Source: Gammaproteobacteria bacterium (GTDB lineage: Bacteria > Pseudomonadota > Gammaproteobacteria > Ga0077536). From it: a stretch of 64,000 nucleotides of DNA. Positions 54,406 to 62,897 of this stretch are shown piece by piece; position 1 is the stretch's first letter, and each line of letters begins with the position of its first letter. The notes under the pieces were generated by a model. The model saw only the letters and a list, made by a program, of their open reading frames with translations. It ran no database searches and had not been told where the DNA came from. The DNA lies in assembly GCA_016209015.1 (NCBI GenBank), contig JACQWY010000035.1, forward strand, positions 115,743 through 179,742, read 5' to 3'. The translations under genes and the position numbers were made by a program.

Positions 54406-56250
54406 TCACGCCGTCTCCAGCGCCTCCTCGTCCTCCGCTTCGCCGATTTCCCGATCCGGCAGGAAACCCCCGGCCTGCATCGACCACAGCCGCGCATAGT
54501 GCCCGTTCCGCGCGAGCAGCTCCGCGTGGCGCCCGTCCTCGACGATGCGGCCCTCGTGGAAGACCACGATGCGATCGAGATGCGCGAGCGTCGAGAGGCG
54601 GTGGGCGATGACGACGACCGTCTTCTCGCGCATCAGGCGCTCGAGGCTGTCCTGGATGCTGCGCTCGGTCACCGAGTCGAGCGCGCTCGTCGCCTCGTCG
54701 AGGAGCAGGATCGGCGCGTCCTTCAGAATCGCCCGGGCGAGCGCGATGCGCTGACGCTGGCCGCCCGAGAGCTTCACGCCGCGCTCGCCGACGAGCGAGG
54801 CATAGCCTTCCTCCGTCGCCGCGATGAACTCGTGGGCATGCGCCTGGCGCGCCGCCTCGCGGACCTCCTCGTCGCTGGCTTCCAGGCGTCCGTAGCGGAT
54901 GTTCTCCATGAGCGTGCGGTGGAAGAGCATCGGGTCCTGCGGGATCATGGCGATCGCCGCGCGCAGGCTCTCTTGCGTCACGTCGCGAATGTCCTGGCCG
55001 TCGATGAGGACGCGTCCGCCCTGCAGCTCGAAGAGCCTGAGCACGAGATTGACGAGCGTGCTCTTGCCGCTGCCGGAGAAGCCGACGAACCCGACCTTCT
55101 CGTGCGGCTTGATCACGAGGTCGAGCCCCGAGAACACGGGATGGCCCGGCGTGTAGGCGAAGTGGATGCCCTCGATCCGGATCTCGCCGCGCGTCACGGC
55201 GAGCGCGCCCGCACCCGGGCTGTCGAGGACCTCGTGCGGTCGCACGATGATGCCGACGCCATCCGCGACGTTGCCGAGGTATTCGAAGAACTCGAGAAAC
55301 TTGCGGCTCAGGCCGCGCGCCTGTTCGATGACGAGCAGCCCCAGGCTCGCCGCCATCGCGAACGCGCCCGCGCTCATCCCGTCCTCGGCCCAGATCCCGA
55401 TCGCATAGCCCACGACGCCGAGCATCAGGAGCCCCGCGGCGGTGAACTGGAACCAGCGGATCCACTCCATGAACCAGAACGTGCGCCGCGCGCGCTCGAC
55501 TTCAATGTCGAGGAACTGCTCGAGGTATTCGCGTTCGTGCTCGCGCCGCGCGAAGAGCTTCGAGTTCATGATGTTCGTCACCGAGTCGACGATCTTGCCG
55601 CTGACGAGGCTGCGCGCCGCGGCGTACTCGCGGGCGTAGCGCCGGCAGCGCTGTGCGAGCACGAACGAAACCGCGACGTAGACGAGCACCCAGGCGCCGA
55701 GCACGCCGGCGAGCTCGAGGCTCACCTGCCCGAGCAGCACGAAGGAGACGCCGAAGGTGATCGCGAGCGGCCAGAAATCGAACAACAGCGTCCACACGAC
55801 CTGCGCCGTGCTCATCGAGGTCTCGGCGATGCGGTTCGCGAGCGAGCCCGCGAAATTGCCGAGGAAATAGCGCTGCGAATGCTGTTGCAGAAAGGCGAAG
55901 AGCTCGCGCCGGATGCGCCTGCGCAGCGCCGGGCCGAGCATGACGAGCAGCGTGCCGCTCGCGCGCGAGAACAGCAGCACGCCGAGATTCAGCAGCCCGA
56001 ACAGCCACAGCGGATGTTCGACGCGCGCCCACACCGCCGCGGCGCCCGCGGCCTGCGCGGCGCTCACGCTTTCCATGATCTCCTTGATCGCGTAAGGCAG
56101 CAGGATCGCGCACACCGCCTGGCCCGTCTCGAAGCACAGTATCGCGCTGACCGCGGCGAGATAGCGACGCACGAAGTGCCGGCAGAAGCCGAAAGGCGTG
56201 TCGGGTAACTGCGGGTGCGGGAAATCGTCGGCGGGCGGAGCGGAAAGCAT
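54406..56250 (-). CDS. ABC exporter, fused permease and ATPase
   Basis: A 614-residue half-transporter that works as a homodimer. The N-terminal membrane domain (about 25-320) has six spans. The ATPase domain follows, with Walker A GFSGSGKS (390-397), Q-loop IPQDP, signature LSGGQRQR (494-501), Walker B LLLLDEATS and H-loop IAHR. It resembles multidrug/lipid exporters of the MdlB type. The start at MLSAPPADDF is assigned because the upstream extension is Arg-rich. It is divergent from the first SDR gene. Substrate unknown. Confidence 0.92.
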   Translation of the reverse strand: MLSAPPADDFPHPQLPDTPFGFCRHFVRRYLAAVSAILCFETGQAVCAILLPYAIKEIMESVSAAQAAGAAAVWARVEHPLWLFGLLNLGVLLFSRASGTLLVMLGPALRRRIRRELFAFLQQHSQRYFLGNFAGSLANRIAETSMSTAQVVWTLLFDFWPLAITFGVSFVLLGQVSLELAGVLGAWVLVYVAVSFVLAQRCRRYAREYAAARSLVSGKIVDSVTNIMNSKLFARREHEREYLEQFLDIEVERARRTFWFMEWIRWFQFTAAGLLMLGVVGYAIGIWAEDGMSAGAFAMAASLGLLVIEQARGLSRKFLEFFEYLGNVADGVGIIVRPHEVLDSPGAGALAVTRGEIRIEGIHFAYTPGHPVFSGLDLVIKPHEKVGFVGFSGSGKSTLVNLVLRLFELQGGRVLIDGQDIRDVTQESLRAAIAMIPQDPMLFHRTLMENIRYGRLEASDEEVREAARQAHAHEFIAATEEGYASLVGERGVKLSGGQRQRIALARAILKDAPILLLDEATSALDSVTERSIQDSLERLMREKTVVVIAHRLSTLAHLDRIVVFHEGRIVEDGRHAELLARNGHYARLWSMQAGGFLPDREIGEAEDEEALETA

Positions 56251-56318
56251 CGGCGCCACTCTACCGCAATCGCGGCTGCGCCGGCACAATGCGAGCCCCG
56301 GGACGGAGGAGGCTCCTC

Positions 56319-57122
56319 ATGGCGCGGACGATCATGGTCACCGGCGCCACCGACGGCATCGGCTTCGAGACGGCGCGCGTCCTTCTCGCGAACGGGGCGC
56401 GCGTGCTCGTCCACGGCCGTACGGCGGCGAAAGCGGGCGCGGCGGTGAAGCGGCTCGCGGTGGCGGGCGGCGATCCCTGGCCGGTGTCGGGCGATCTGTC
56501 CCGCATGCGCGAAGTCATCGGCCTCGCGGCGCAGGTGCGGGAAAAGACCGACACGCTCGACGTGCTCGTCAACAACGCGGGCGTCTACACCGCACGTCGC
56601 GAGCTCACCGACGACGGCTTCGAGCTCACGATGGCCGTCAATCACTTCGCGCATTTCCTGTTGACCCGGCTGCTCGAGCCCGCGCTCGCCGCAACCGCCG
56701 GCTCGCGCGTCGTGAACGTGAGCTCCATGACCCACCAGAGCGGCAGCCTCGATCCCGCGGACCTCACGTTCGCGAGCGCCTGGAGCCCGTACGGCGCGTA
56801 TTCGAATTCGAAGCTCGCGAACCTGCTCTTCACGCGCGAGCTCGCGCGGCGCGTCGCGGACAGCGGCCGCGTCACGAACGCGCTCCATCCCGGCGTCATC
56901 GGTACGAAACTGCTGCGCGCGGGCTTCGCGTTGGGCGGCGCGCCCGTCACGGAGGGCGCGAAGACTTCCGTGTATCTCGCGACCTCGGAGGCGGGCGGCC
57001 GCGCGAACGGCAAGTATTTCGTGGACTGCCGCGAGACGCCGCCCGCGCGCCAGGCGCGGGACGACGCGCTCGCGGCGCGGCTGTGGGCTGAATCGGAGCG
57101 CCTGCTCGCGCCCTTCCTCTGA
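56319..57122 (+). CDS. Short-chain dehydrogenase, retinol dehydrogenase-like
   Basis: A 267-residue classical SDR. Rossmann motif TGATDGIG (8-15), NNAG (86-89), Ser135/136 in NVSSM and the active pair Tyr161-x3-Lys165 are intact. Position and spacing, plus the C-terminal region with NALHPGVIGTKLL, resemble the retinol dehydrogenase/WWOX group. GGAGGAGG is a strong ribosome site. Substrate unknown. It converges with the quinone oxidoreductase gene, stops 11 bp apart. Confidence 0.92.
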   Translation: MARTIMVTGATDGIGFETARVLLANGARVLVHGRTAAKAGAAVKRLAVAGGDPWPVSGDLSRMREVIGLAAQVREKTDTLDVLVNNAGVYTARRELTDDGFELTMAVNHFAHFLLTRLLEPALAATAGSRVVNVSSMTHQSGSLDPADLTFASAWSPYGAYSNSKLANLLFTRELARRVADSGRVTNALHPGVIGTKLLRAGFALGGAPVTEGAKTSVYLATSEAGGRANGKYFVDCRETPPARQARDDALAARLWAESERLLAPFL

Positions 57123-57133
57123 GCTGCGGCGAC

Positions 57134-58111
57134 CTACATGACGAGCACGAGCTTGCCGTGGGCGCCGGCCTTCATGACGTCCACGTGCGCCCGCGGCGCC
57201 TCGGCGAGCGGCAGCTCGCGGCCCACCACGGGGTTCAACACGCCCGCTTCCGCGCCCGCGGCGATCGCCGCGCAGGCATCCGCCATCTCCGCCGCGCTCG
57301 CGTTCCAGAGCGCGGTGCCGAGGATCGAGGACTCCCGTCCCATGGTCAGACGCGGCGTGATCTCCACCGCGCCGCGGCTGCCGACGACGACCACGCGCCC
57401 GAATTTCGCGAGCACGCCGAGATCCTTCTCGAGATTCACGTTCGCGAGCATCTCGATCACGACGTCGACGCCGCGGCCCTCGGTGAGGCCCGCGACCGCG
57501 GCGAGGTAATCCGGGGCCGTGTGATCGAGCACGTGATGCGCGCCCTGCTCCCGGACGAGCCTGCGACCGGCTTCCGTGCCGGCGGTGCCGATGACCCGCG
57601 CGCCGTGCGCCCGCGCCATCTGCAGCGCGGCGATGCCGACGCCGCCGCTCGCGCCGTGGACGAGCACCGCTTCCGCGGGCTTCAGAGCCGCTTTCTGGAA
57701 GAGCGCGCGATACGCCGTCGCATACGGCACACCGAGCGCAGCGCCCTGCGCGAAGCTCAAGGCCCCCGCGAGCGGGTGCACGGAGTCCGCGTCGCAGACG
57801 ACGGCCTCCGCATACGTCCCCGTGCAGACCTTGCCGAGGAGCGCCGCGACATACACGCGTTCGCCGACTTTCAGCCGCGTGACACCGCTGCCGAGCGCTT
57901 CGACCGTGCCCGCACCGTCGAAGCCGGGCGTGTACGGCAACGGCGGCTTGAAGAACGCATACGTGCCGGAGCGGACGTAGGTGTCCGCGGGGTTCACGCC
58001 GGCGGCGTGCAGGCGCACGCGCACCTCGCCCGGACCGGGCACGGGGTCGGGAACGGTGAGGAGCTTCAGGACTTCGGGCTCGCCGAAGGCGGCAGCTTGG
58101 ATGGCGCGCAT
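57134..58111 (-). CDS. Zinc-free quinone oxidoreductase (MDR family)
   Basis: A 325-residue medium-chain dehydrogenase of the zeta-crystallin/quinone oxidoreductase type, using NADPH to reduce quinones or enones. The GroES-like domain contains AGVNPADTYVRSGTY and PYTPGFDGAGTVEALG. The nucleotide motif is VLVHGASGGVGIAALQMARA, and GVDVVIEMLANVN precedes the end of the Rossmann fold. Zinc-binding cysteines are missing, as expected. The ATG is at MRAIQAAAFGEPEVLKL. It is divergent from the second CTERM gene. Confidence 0.92.
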   Translation of the reverse strand: MRAIQAAAFGEPEVLKLLTVPDPVPGPGEVRVRLHAAGVNPADTYVRSGTYAFFKPPLPYTPGFDGAGTVEALGSGVTRLKVGERVYVAALLGKVCTGTYAEAVVCDADSVHPLAGALSFAQGAALGVPYATAYRALFQKAALKPAEAVLVHGASGGVGIAALQMARAHGARVIGTAGTEAGRRLVREQGAHHVLDHTAPDYLAAVAGLTEGRGVDVVIEMLANVNLEKDLGVLAKFGRVVVVGSRGAVEITPRLTMGRESSILGTALWNASAAEMADACAAIAAGAEAGVLNPVVGRELPLAEAPRAHVDVMKAGAHGKLVLVM

Positions 58112-58201
58112 GCGTGACCTCTGCGGTGTTGTCGGGTTCGCCCCGGGCGGGCGTGTGGCGATTCTAACGGCATCCGCGCATCGCGCGCCCCCCGGAGGAG
58201 A

Positions 58202-58259
58202 GGGCGCCGGCGGCGCCCGAAAGCGGAGCTGCATCACAAAACCGCACACGGTGTGGGGT
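58202..58259. promoter_or_regulatory. Two palindromes between quinone oxidoreductase and CTERM genes
   Basis: GGGCGCC-ggc-GGCGCCC (58202-58218) is a perfect hairpin. ACCGCACAC-G-GTGTGGGGT (58241-58259) is symmetric with one mismatch. They lie in the divergent gap and could be an operator or leader hairpins. Symmetry is all that is seen. Confidence 0.35.
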
Positions 58260-58333
58260 GGCTTTGAACCTGTCGGGCCCCGTCGCGCATGAATCGGGCG
58301 ATGGACAAACAATACCTCACAAGGGGGGCTTTC

Positions 58334-59491
58334 ATGATTTTCAATTCTCTGCGCAGGCACGGGCGCCGCCTGGGCACGCTCTGGGCCGCTGCGATGCTCG
58401 CGGGTGCGAGTCAGGGCGCACACGCGCTCGCCTACGGCGCACTCAGCAACTTCGACGTCTACAACGATTCGAGCAGCGACTACTACGGCTTCGAGATCGA
58501 GCTCCAGGGTCTGCACAAGAGTGCGGTCCCGACTTACGACAACGGCACCGGCGTGCTGCAGCCGGCGGTCTTCACGAACAACTACCACGTCTCGCTCCAC
58601 GAAGTCGGCGACGCGGTGGCGTACTCCACGATCATCCGCTACGAAGCCCTCTTCGATCCGTCGACGAACAGCTTCGACTATGCGACGCATCCGTTCGATT
58701 TCGCGAGCAGCACGCCCGCGACCGACGGCCACTCCTGCGTCGTCGCCCCGGGCTGCGAGCATTTCGGCGCCGGCTACTACGGCAATCCGACCGGCGTGAA
58801 GTATCACTGGCTGACCCAGGGCGCGACGCCCGGCACGCTCGTGCAGGGACCGGTCGTGAACCTCGTCGGCCCGATCTGGAACGTCATTCCCGCCGTGCAG
58901 GGCGATCCGAACCAGGCGCCCGAAGTGCAAGCCGAAGTCGAGGCGCCGGAAGTCGAGCCCGGCGAGCCGAACACCGGCGTGTGGGTGAAGACGTTCTTCA
59001 CCGAGCACACCGCGGCCGACGTCGTGCACGGCAACCACTCGGCGAACGATCCCGATGCCGTGGCCAAGGAGATGCAGGCGCGCCTCGACGGACTCATGTC
59101 CGGCAACGGCGACGTCGTGCCCGAGGACCCCGCACAGGTCGAGACGGAGTGGGAGTTCTTCCATACCGGCGAAGCGCCGGTGTTCCACAGCAAGCGGGCG
59201 GGCCAGGACGCCGAACAGGTCGTGCGCCGTTACGAGATCTATGCGTTCAACATGGACAACTCGCTCGGCCTCACGCCGGATACCTGCTCGAATCGCAAGG
59301 GCAACAAGACCTGCGATCCGACGGCGAACCCGGACCTCGTCGGCACGCTGATCGGTGCGCAGATGGGCGCGCTGAACCTCGACCTGCAGGGCGATCCGAA
59401 TGCGCCGGCGCCCGTGCCGGTGCCTGCCGCCCTGCCGCTGCTCGTCTCGGCACTCGGCGTCCTGCGCGGTCTGCGCCGCCGCAAGGCCTGA
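58334..59491 (+). CDS. VPxPA-CTERM sorting-domain protein
   Basis: A 385-residue secreted protein. It has a signal peptide (LGTLWAAAMLAGASQGAHA, cut near residue 31), a long beta-rich region with many Tyr, Asp and Asn, a Glu/Pro-rich stretch (EVQAEVEAPEVEPGEPN, about residues 197-215) and a C-terminal tail PVPVPAALPLLVSALGVLRGLRRRKA: VPxPA motif, helix, Arg/Lys cluster. Four cysteines could form disulfides. A very strong AAGGGGGG ribosome site precedes the ATG. Function unknown. A perfect 12-bp terminator follows. Confidence 0.85.
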   Translation: MIFNSLRRHGRRLGTLWAAAMLAGASQGAHALAYGALSNFDVYNDSSSDYYGFEIELQGLHKSAVPTYDNGTGVLQPAVFTNNYHVSLHEVGDAVAYSTIIRYEALFDPSTNSFDYATHPFDFASSTPATDGHSCVVAPGCEHFGAGYYGNPTGVKYHWLTQGATPGTLVQGPVVNLVGPIWNVIPAVQGDPNQAPEVQAEVEAPEVEPGEPNTGVWVKTFFTEHTAADVVHGNHSANDPDAVAKEMQARLDGLMSGNGDVVPEDPAQVETEWEFFHTGEAPVFHSKRAGQDAEQVVRRYEIYAFNMDNSLGLTPDTCSNRKGNKTCDPTANPDLVGTLIGAQMGALNLDLQGDPNAPAPVPVPAALPLLVSALGVLRGLRRRKA

Positions 59492-59503
59492 GTCCTGCCG
59501 CTC

Positions 59504-59535
59504 GTCCGGGGACGGTACGCCGTCCCCGGACTTTC
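59504..59535. terminator. Intrinsic-type terminator, possibly bidirectional
   Basis: A perfect 12-bp GC stem (59504-59515 with 59520-59531) and a TACG loop, followed on the plus strand by TTTC. It sits between the CTERM gene and the facing 5-formyl-THF cyclo-ligase gene, whose stop codon begins at 59536 on its own strand. Confidence 0.7.
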
Positions 59536-60190
59536 ATCCCGGGCTCCGCATCCCGCCTTCCGTGACGATGAGGGCCATCGGCACGTCGTGAGGCTGCGGG
59601 TGGATCGTCGCGAGCTCGCACGCCGCATAACCGACGCCGATCGCGAGCCGCGGCCCCGTCAGCGCCGCGAGCGTGCGATCATAGAAGCCGCCGCCGTACC
59701 CGAGCCGGTAGCCTGCCGCGTCGAAACCGACGAGCGGCGCGACGACGACCGCGGGCTCGACGTACTCGCCTTCCGCCGGGATCGGAATGTCCCACACGCC
59801 CCGCGTGAGCGGCGTCTCCGGCGTCCACAACCGGAACGCGAGCGGTGCGCCTTTCGCGACGACGATCGGCAGCGCGGCGCGGAAGCCGCGCGCGATCATC
59901 GCGAGCAGCCAGGGCCGCAGATCCGGTTCACCGCGGAACGGCCAGTACGCGCTGACGATCGGCGCACCGGCCGTGTTCAGCGTCGCAGCGAGGGCCTCGA
60001 GCCCGGCGACGATCCGCTCCGTCATCCCCGCACGCTCCGCGATCGGCAGCGCCGTGCGCCAGGCGAGCAGCCGTTCGCGCGCGCCGCGCCGCCAGGCGGC
60101 GACGTCGGGCGGCAGGCCGCTGTAGGCCGGATCCGTCTCGTGCAACGCGCAGGCCGGCGAGGCATAACCCGGCGTCACGTCGCCGTTCAT
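59534..60190 (-). CDS. 5-formyltetrahydrofolate cyclo-ligase
   Basis: A 218-residue enzyme that turns 5-formyl-THF into 5,10-methenyl-THF with ATP. Family motifs: WRTALPIAERAGMTERI in the N-terminal helix, AYWPFRGEPDLRPWLL, and the ATP-binding GYRLGYGGGFYDRTLA. Length is normal (the human enzyme is about 200 residues). The ATG overlaps the PAS gene stop by four bases, so it is translated second in that two-gene unit. It lies downstream of the PAS gene rather than with ssrS, its common neighbour in gammaproteobacteria. Confidence 0.92.
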   Translation of the reverse strand: MNGDVTPGYASPACALHETDPAYSGLPPDVAAWRRGARERLLAWRTALPIAERAGMTERIVAGLEALAATLNTAGAPIVSAYWPFRGEPDLRPWLLAMIARGFRAALPIVVAKGAPLAFRLWTPETPLTRGVWDIPIPAEGEYVEPAVVVAPLVGFDAAGYRLGYGGGFYDRTLAALTGPRLAIGVGYAACELATIHPQPHDVPMALIVTEGGMRSPG

Positions 60191-60624
60191 CGTTCTGCCG
60201 CTTCGCGTGCCGCGAGTGCGTGCCGCAGTTCGCGAAGCTCCGCGTAGCGCGCCGTCACGTCGCGCAGGATCGCGCCCATACCGATCATCCGGCCCGCCGC
60301 GTCGCGACACGGCACGATCGAGAACTCGACGGAAATCCGCGTGCCGTCCTTGCGCAGCGCCGGAACGTTCATGAGATCGCCCGCGCCGTAACGGCTGTGG
60401 CCCGTGGCCAGGACCTTCGCATAGCCCGCGCCATGACGCGCCCGCAGATTCTCGGGGATGATCAGATCGAGCGACCGGCCGATCGCCTCCTCTGCGGTGT
60501 AGCCGAAGATCCGCATGGCGCCGGTGTTCCAGGCACGCACGATGCCGTCCGCGTCGCTGTAGACGATCGCGTCCGGGGCGTCGCGCACGAGCGCGCGAGA
60601 GAATTCATCGGGATCGAAGGACAT
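60187..60624 (-). CDS. Stand-alone PAS-domain protein
   Basis: A 145-residue protein consisting of one PAS domain (about 15-125), with DAIVYSDADGIVRAWNTGAMRIFGYTAEEAIGRSL at the N-terminal cap and the C-terminal strands VEFSIVPCRDAAGRMIGMGAILRDVT. There is no kinase, GGDEF or HTH domain, so it would sense a small ligand or redox state and act through a partner. Four-base overlap with the cyclo-ligase gene. Partner unknown. Confidence 0.88.
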   Translation of the reverse strand: MSFDPDEFSRALVRDAPDAIVYSDADGIVRAWNTGAMRIFGYTAEEAIGRSLDLIIPENLRARHGAGYAKVLATGHSRYGAGDLMNVPALRKDGTRISVEFSIVPCRDAAGRMIGMGAILRDVTARYAELRELRHALAAREAAER

Positions 60625-60711
60625 GGCCGGATCATGGTAGCGCAGGCCGGCGCCGGCGCAGGCCCACTGCGGCCGGGGTTTTCGCTCCGCGCGCCGGGAC
60701 GATCCGTAGGC

Positions 60712-60715
60712 TTAG
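60712..60715. repeat. Left TTAG target duplication
   Basis: TTAG directly before the left terminal repeat of the hairpin element; the same four bases follow the right end. Confidence 0.6.
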
Positions 60716-60867
60716 GGAAGCTCTGAACAAGTTCAGAGCTTCCGGCGGCACAGGGATGTGCCGCCGTGAACAGTGGCGTAAGCCATTGTTCACGTAAGGT
60801 CCGCAAGAACCACGCTTCTTGCCGACCGTGCTCTGAAAAGTCCAGGATGGACTTATTCAGAGCTTCC
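60716..60867. mobile_element. 152-bp hairpin-rich MITE-like element
   Basis: Bounded by 15-bp inverted repeats GGAAGCTCTGAAYAA (60716-60730 and 60853-60867; one difference) and flanked by TTAG on both sides, as in IS5-type YTAR duplications. No coding frame of size is inside. Almost every base pairs: hairpins at 60716-60743 (13-bp perfect), 60744-60765 (9-bp perfect, GGGA loop), 60766-60793 (12 bp, one G-T, GTAA loop), 60798-60827, and 60830-60863 (nested AAGTCCA stem inside an outer GCTCTGAA stem). A non-autonomous element moved by a transposase elsewhere is the best explanation. Confidence 0.7.
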
Positions 60868-60871
60868 TTAG
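60868..60871. repeat. Right TTAG target duplication, includes SDR stop codon
   Basis: TTAG after the right end of the element. Its first three bases are the complement of the TAA stop of the minus-strand SDR gene. Confidence 0.6.
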
Positions 60872-61656
60872 GGCAGCGTCGCGTTCTCGAACATCGGCGC
60901 GACCGTGAAACCGCCGTCGATCGCGATGTCCTGGCCGGTGATGTAGCTCGCGCGATCGCTGGCGAGGAACAGCACGAGCTCGGCGACTTCCGCGGATTCG
61001 CCGAGCCGGCCGAGCGGTGTCAGAAGCTTCACGCGCCGCGCGAACTCGGGCTCCTCGGATCCGGAGTACACGAGGCGCGGCGTCCTGATGACCCCGGGCG
61101 CGATGCAGTTCACGCGCACGCCGCTCGGGCCGAGCCGCTTCGCGAGCCGTCGCGTGAGGCCGACGATGCCGGCCTTCGCCGCGCAGTACGCTTCGCTCGC
61201 GAACTCGAAGCCCATGCGTGCGCCGGCGATCGACGCGGTCTGGACGATGGCGCCGTGCCCGCTCCGCGCGAGATACGGCGCGGCGGCGAGCGCGGCGGCC
61301 CAGTACGCGGTGAGGCCGCTCTCGAGCATGAGGTTCCAGCGCTCGTCGTCCGCGTAGGACAGCAACGGATTTGACATCGCGTTGTTGAACAGGATCGACA
61401 GACCGCCGAACTCGCTCGCGCAGGCTTCCACGACCCGCCGCACCGCGTCGCGATCCGTGACGTCGAGAGGACGGAACACGGCCTCGCCGCCCACGCTCGC
61501 GATGATCGCGACGACCGCCGCCGCGCTCTCGCGATCGACGTCGGCGACTATGACACGCGCGCCGGCCGCCGCGAGACGTTCGGCGGCGGCACGGCCGATC
61601 CCGGAGGCGCCGCCCGTGACGAGCGCGACGCGCCCCGCGAGCTCCTGCTCAGCCAT
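60868..61656 (-). CDS. Short-chain dehydrogenase/reductase
   Basis: A 262-residue classical SDR: TGGASGIG (14-21), acidic Asp39 at the end of strand 2 favouring NAD, NNAMS in place of NNAG, Ser142, and the pair Tyr157-x3-Lys161. The C-terminal YITGQDIAIDGGFTV is the family tail. The start overlaps the GST gene by eight bases, so the two are one operon. The stop codon TAA lies in the target duplication of the hairpin element, which therefore inserted immediately after the coding region. Substrate unknown. Confidence 0.92.
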   Translation of the reverse strand: MAEQELAGRVALVTGGASGIGRAAAERLAAAGARVIVADVDRESAAAVVAIIASVGGEAVFRPLDVTDRDAVRRVVEACASEFGGLSILFNNAMSNPLLSYADDERWNLMLESGLTAYWAAALAAAPYLARSGHGAIVQTASIAGARMGFEFASEAYCAAKAGIVGLTRRLAKRLGPSGVRVNCIAPGVIRTPRLVYSGSEEPEFARRVKLLTPLGRLGESAEVAELVLFLASDRASYITGQDIAIDGGFTVAPMFENATLP

Positions 61657-62389
61657 GCGTGTACTCCCGCTGCTTCGCCCGCAGCTCCGGATAATATTCG
61701 TCGGAAATCCCGTCGAGCCAGGCCATGAGCCGCGGCTGGGCGAGTGCGTAAGCCTTCGCGGCGTTTTCGAACGGTACGTAGACGAGGCCCTGCAGGAACG
61801 CGTGGACTGCGCAGTCCGCCGTGCTCGGACGATCGCCGAACAGATAGCGCTTCGTGCCCAGCAGCGTGACGACCGCGTCGATCTCGCGGCAGGCGATGTG
61901 CTCGACCTCGGCGGCGGTATGACGGCCGCGGCCGGATTGATAGAACTCCGTCATGAGCCGCTGCCGCGCGTCGGTGATCGCGGCGAGCCGCGCCGCTTCC
62001 TCCATGCCGCCGAAGAACATCGCCCACAGCGGATCGTAGAGCGCGAAATCCTCGTCCCGCCGGTAGCGCGACTGCACGAGCATCCAATAGAAACTCTCGT
62101 CCATGAGGCGCCAGAGCAGGAAGCCCGTCGCCCGCTGTTCCGGGCTCAGCCAGCCGTCGAGCGGGTCGCCGTAAGTGGACTGCAGGTACTCGAGGATGAA
62201 GCTCGTGTCGGCCACCGTCGTGGTGCCGTCCACGAGGTAGGGCAACTTGCCTTTCGGCGCTTTCTGCAGATCGCCGAGCACGAGCTCGTAGGGCAGTCCG
62301 GTCATGCGCAGATAGCAGTCGATTTTCGTCACGTACGGACTGAGATCCGGGATCCCCCACGCCGGGACGTGGCCATACATCGTGATCAT
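61649..62389 (-). CDS. Glutathione S-transferase family protein
   Basis: A 246-residue GST with an N-terminal thioredoxin-like domain (DLSPYVTKIDCYLRMTGLPYE, then KGKLPYLVDGTTTVADTSFIL, the cis-Pro and ESxxI-type turn) and a helical C-terminal domain with GDRPSTADCAVHAFL. This layout matches the FAXC/metaxin-like bacterial group rather than classical GSTs. A strong GGGAGG ribosome site precedes the ATG. It overlaps the SDR gene by eight bases; the pair may act on the same compound, perhaps glutathione conjugation and redox change. Confidence 0.88.
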   Translation of the reverse strand: MITMYGHVPAWGIPDLSPYVTKIDCYLRMTGLPYELVLGDLQKAPKGKLPYLVDGTTTVADTSFILEYLQSTYGDPLDGWLSPEQRATGFLLWRLMDESFYWMLVQSRYRRDEDFALYDPLWAMFFGGMEEAARLAAITDARQRLMTEFYQSGRGRHTAAEVEHIACREIDAVVTLLGTKRYLFGDRPSTADCAVHAFLQGLVYVPFENAAKAYALAQPRLMAWLDGISDEYYPELRAKQREYTHG

Positions 62390-62897
62390 GCGTCGCCTCC
62401 CCTTTTCGAATGTCCGGACCGAGGCCGCGTCAGGGCGTCGGCCGTGCCCGTCGTCCGGATGTTCGCACGTTGCGGCGGCAGCGGAAACGGGCGGATCCGA
62501 ACTCGCCGTCCGGTGTGGACGGAGGCCTGGACCGGTCCGGCGGACGCGGGCCGGATCGCCTCGCACAGCGCGCCCGACGGGCGCGGCGGGGGCCTGGCGC
62601 GGGAGGTCGGCGTCGACGTGATGATTGCGACCGTCATCGGGCAGATCCGCGCGCTCGAGGGTCCCGCGAACGGCTACGGCGTGCTCGCCGGCACGCACGG
62701 CACGCGGCACGCACTGCCCCGCGAAGGCGAGGCCGACCGCGGCTCGGGCGGGCGCCGGCGGCCGGTCTATGCCCTCACGGCGCAGGCGATCCCCGGCGAG
62801 GTGGCGATGCGCCTCGCCGCCGGCAGGGGCCGTCAGCGCATGAAGCCCGACGACCCGCGGGGGGTTCGCGCCTCCCCTGCCGCCCGAGGGCGGGCAT
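62390..62897. other. 508-bp gap, one weak coding candidate
   Basis: No gene can be supported. A plus-strand frame from ATG 62621 (GGAGG about 14 bases upstream) reads MIATVIGQIRALEGPANGYG with high GC in third positions, but it runs on through the DUF2892 gene on the other strand, ends without recognisable domain and could be a decayed gene or chance. Confidence 0.35.

Noticed and set aside
60716..60867. Hairpin cluster as a CRISPR or attenuator
   Set aside because: No spacer-repeat pattern; terminal inverted repeats with TTAG duplications fit a transposed element better.
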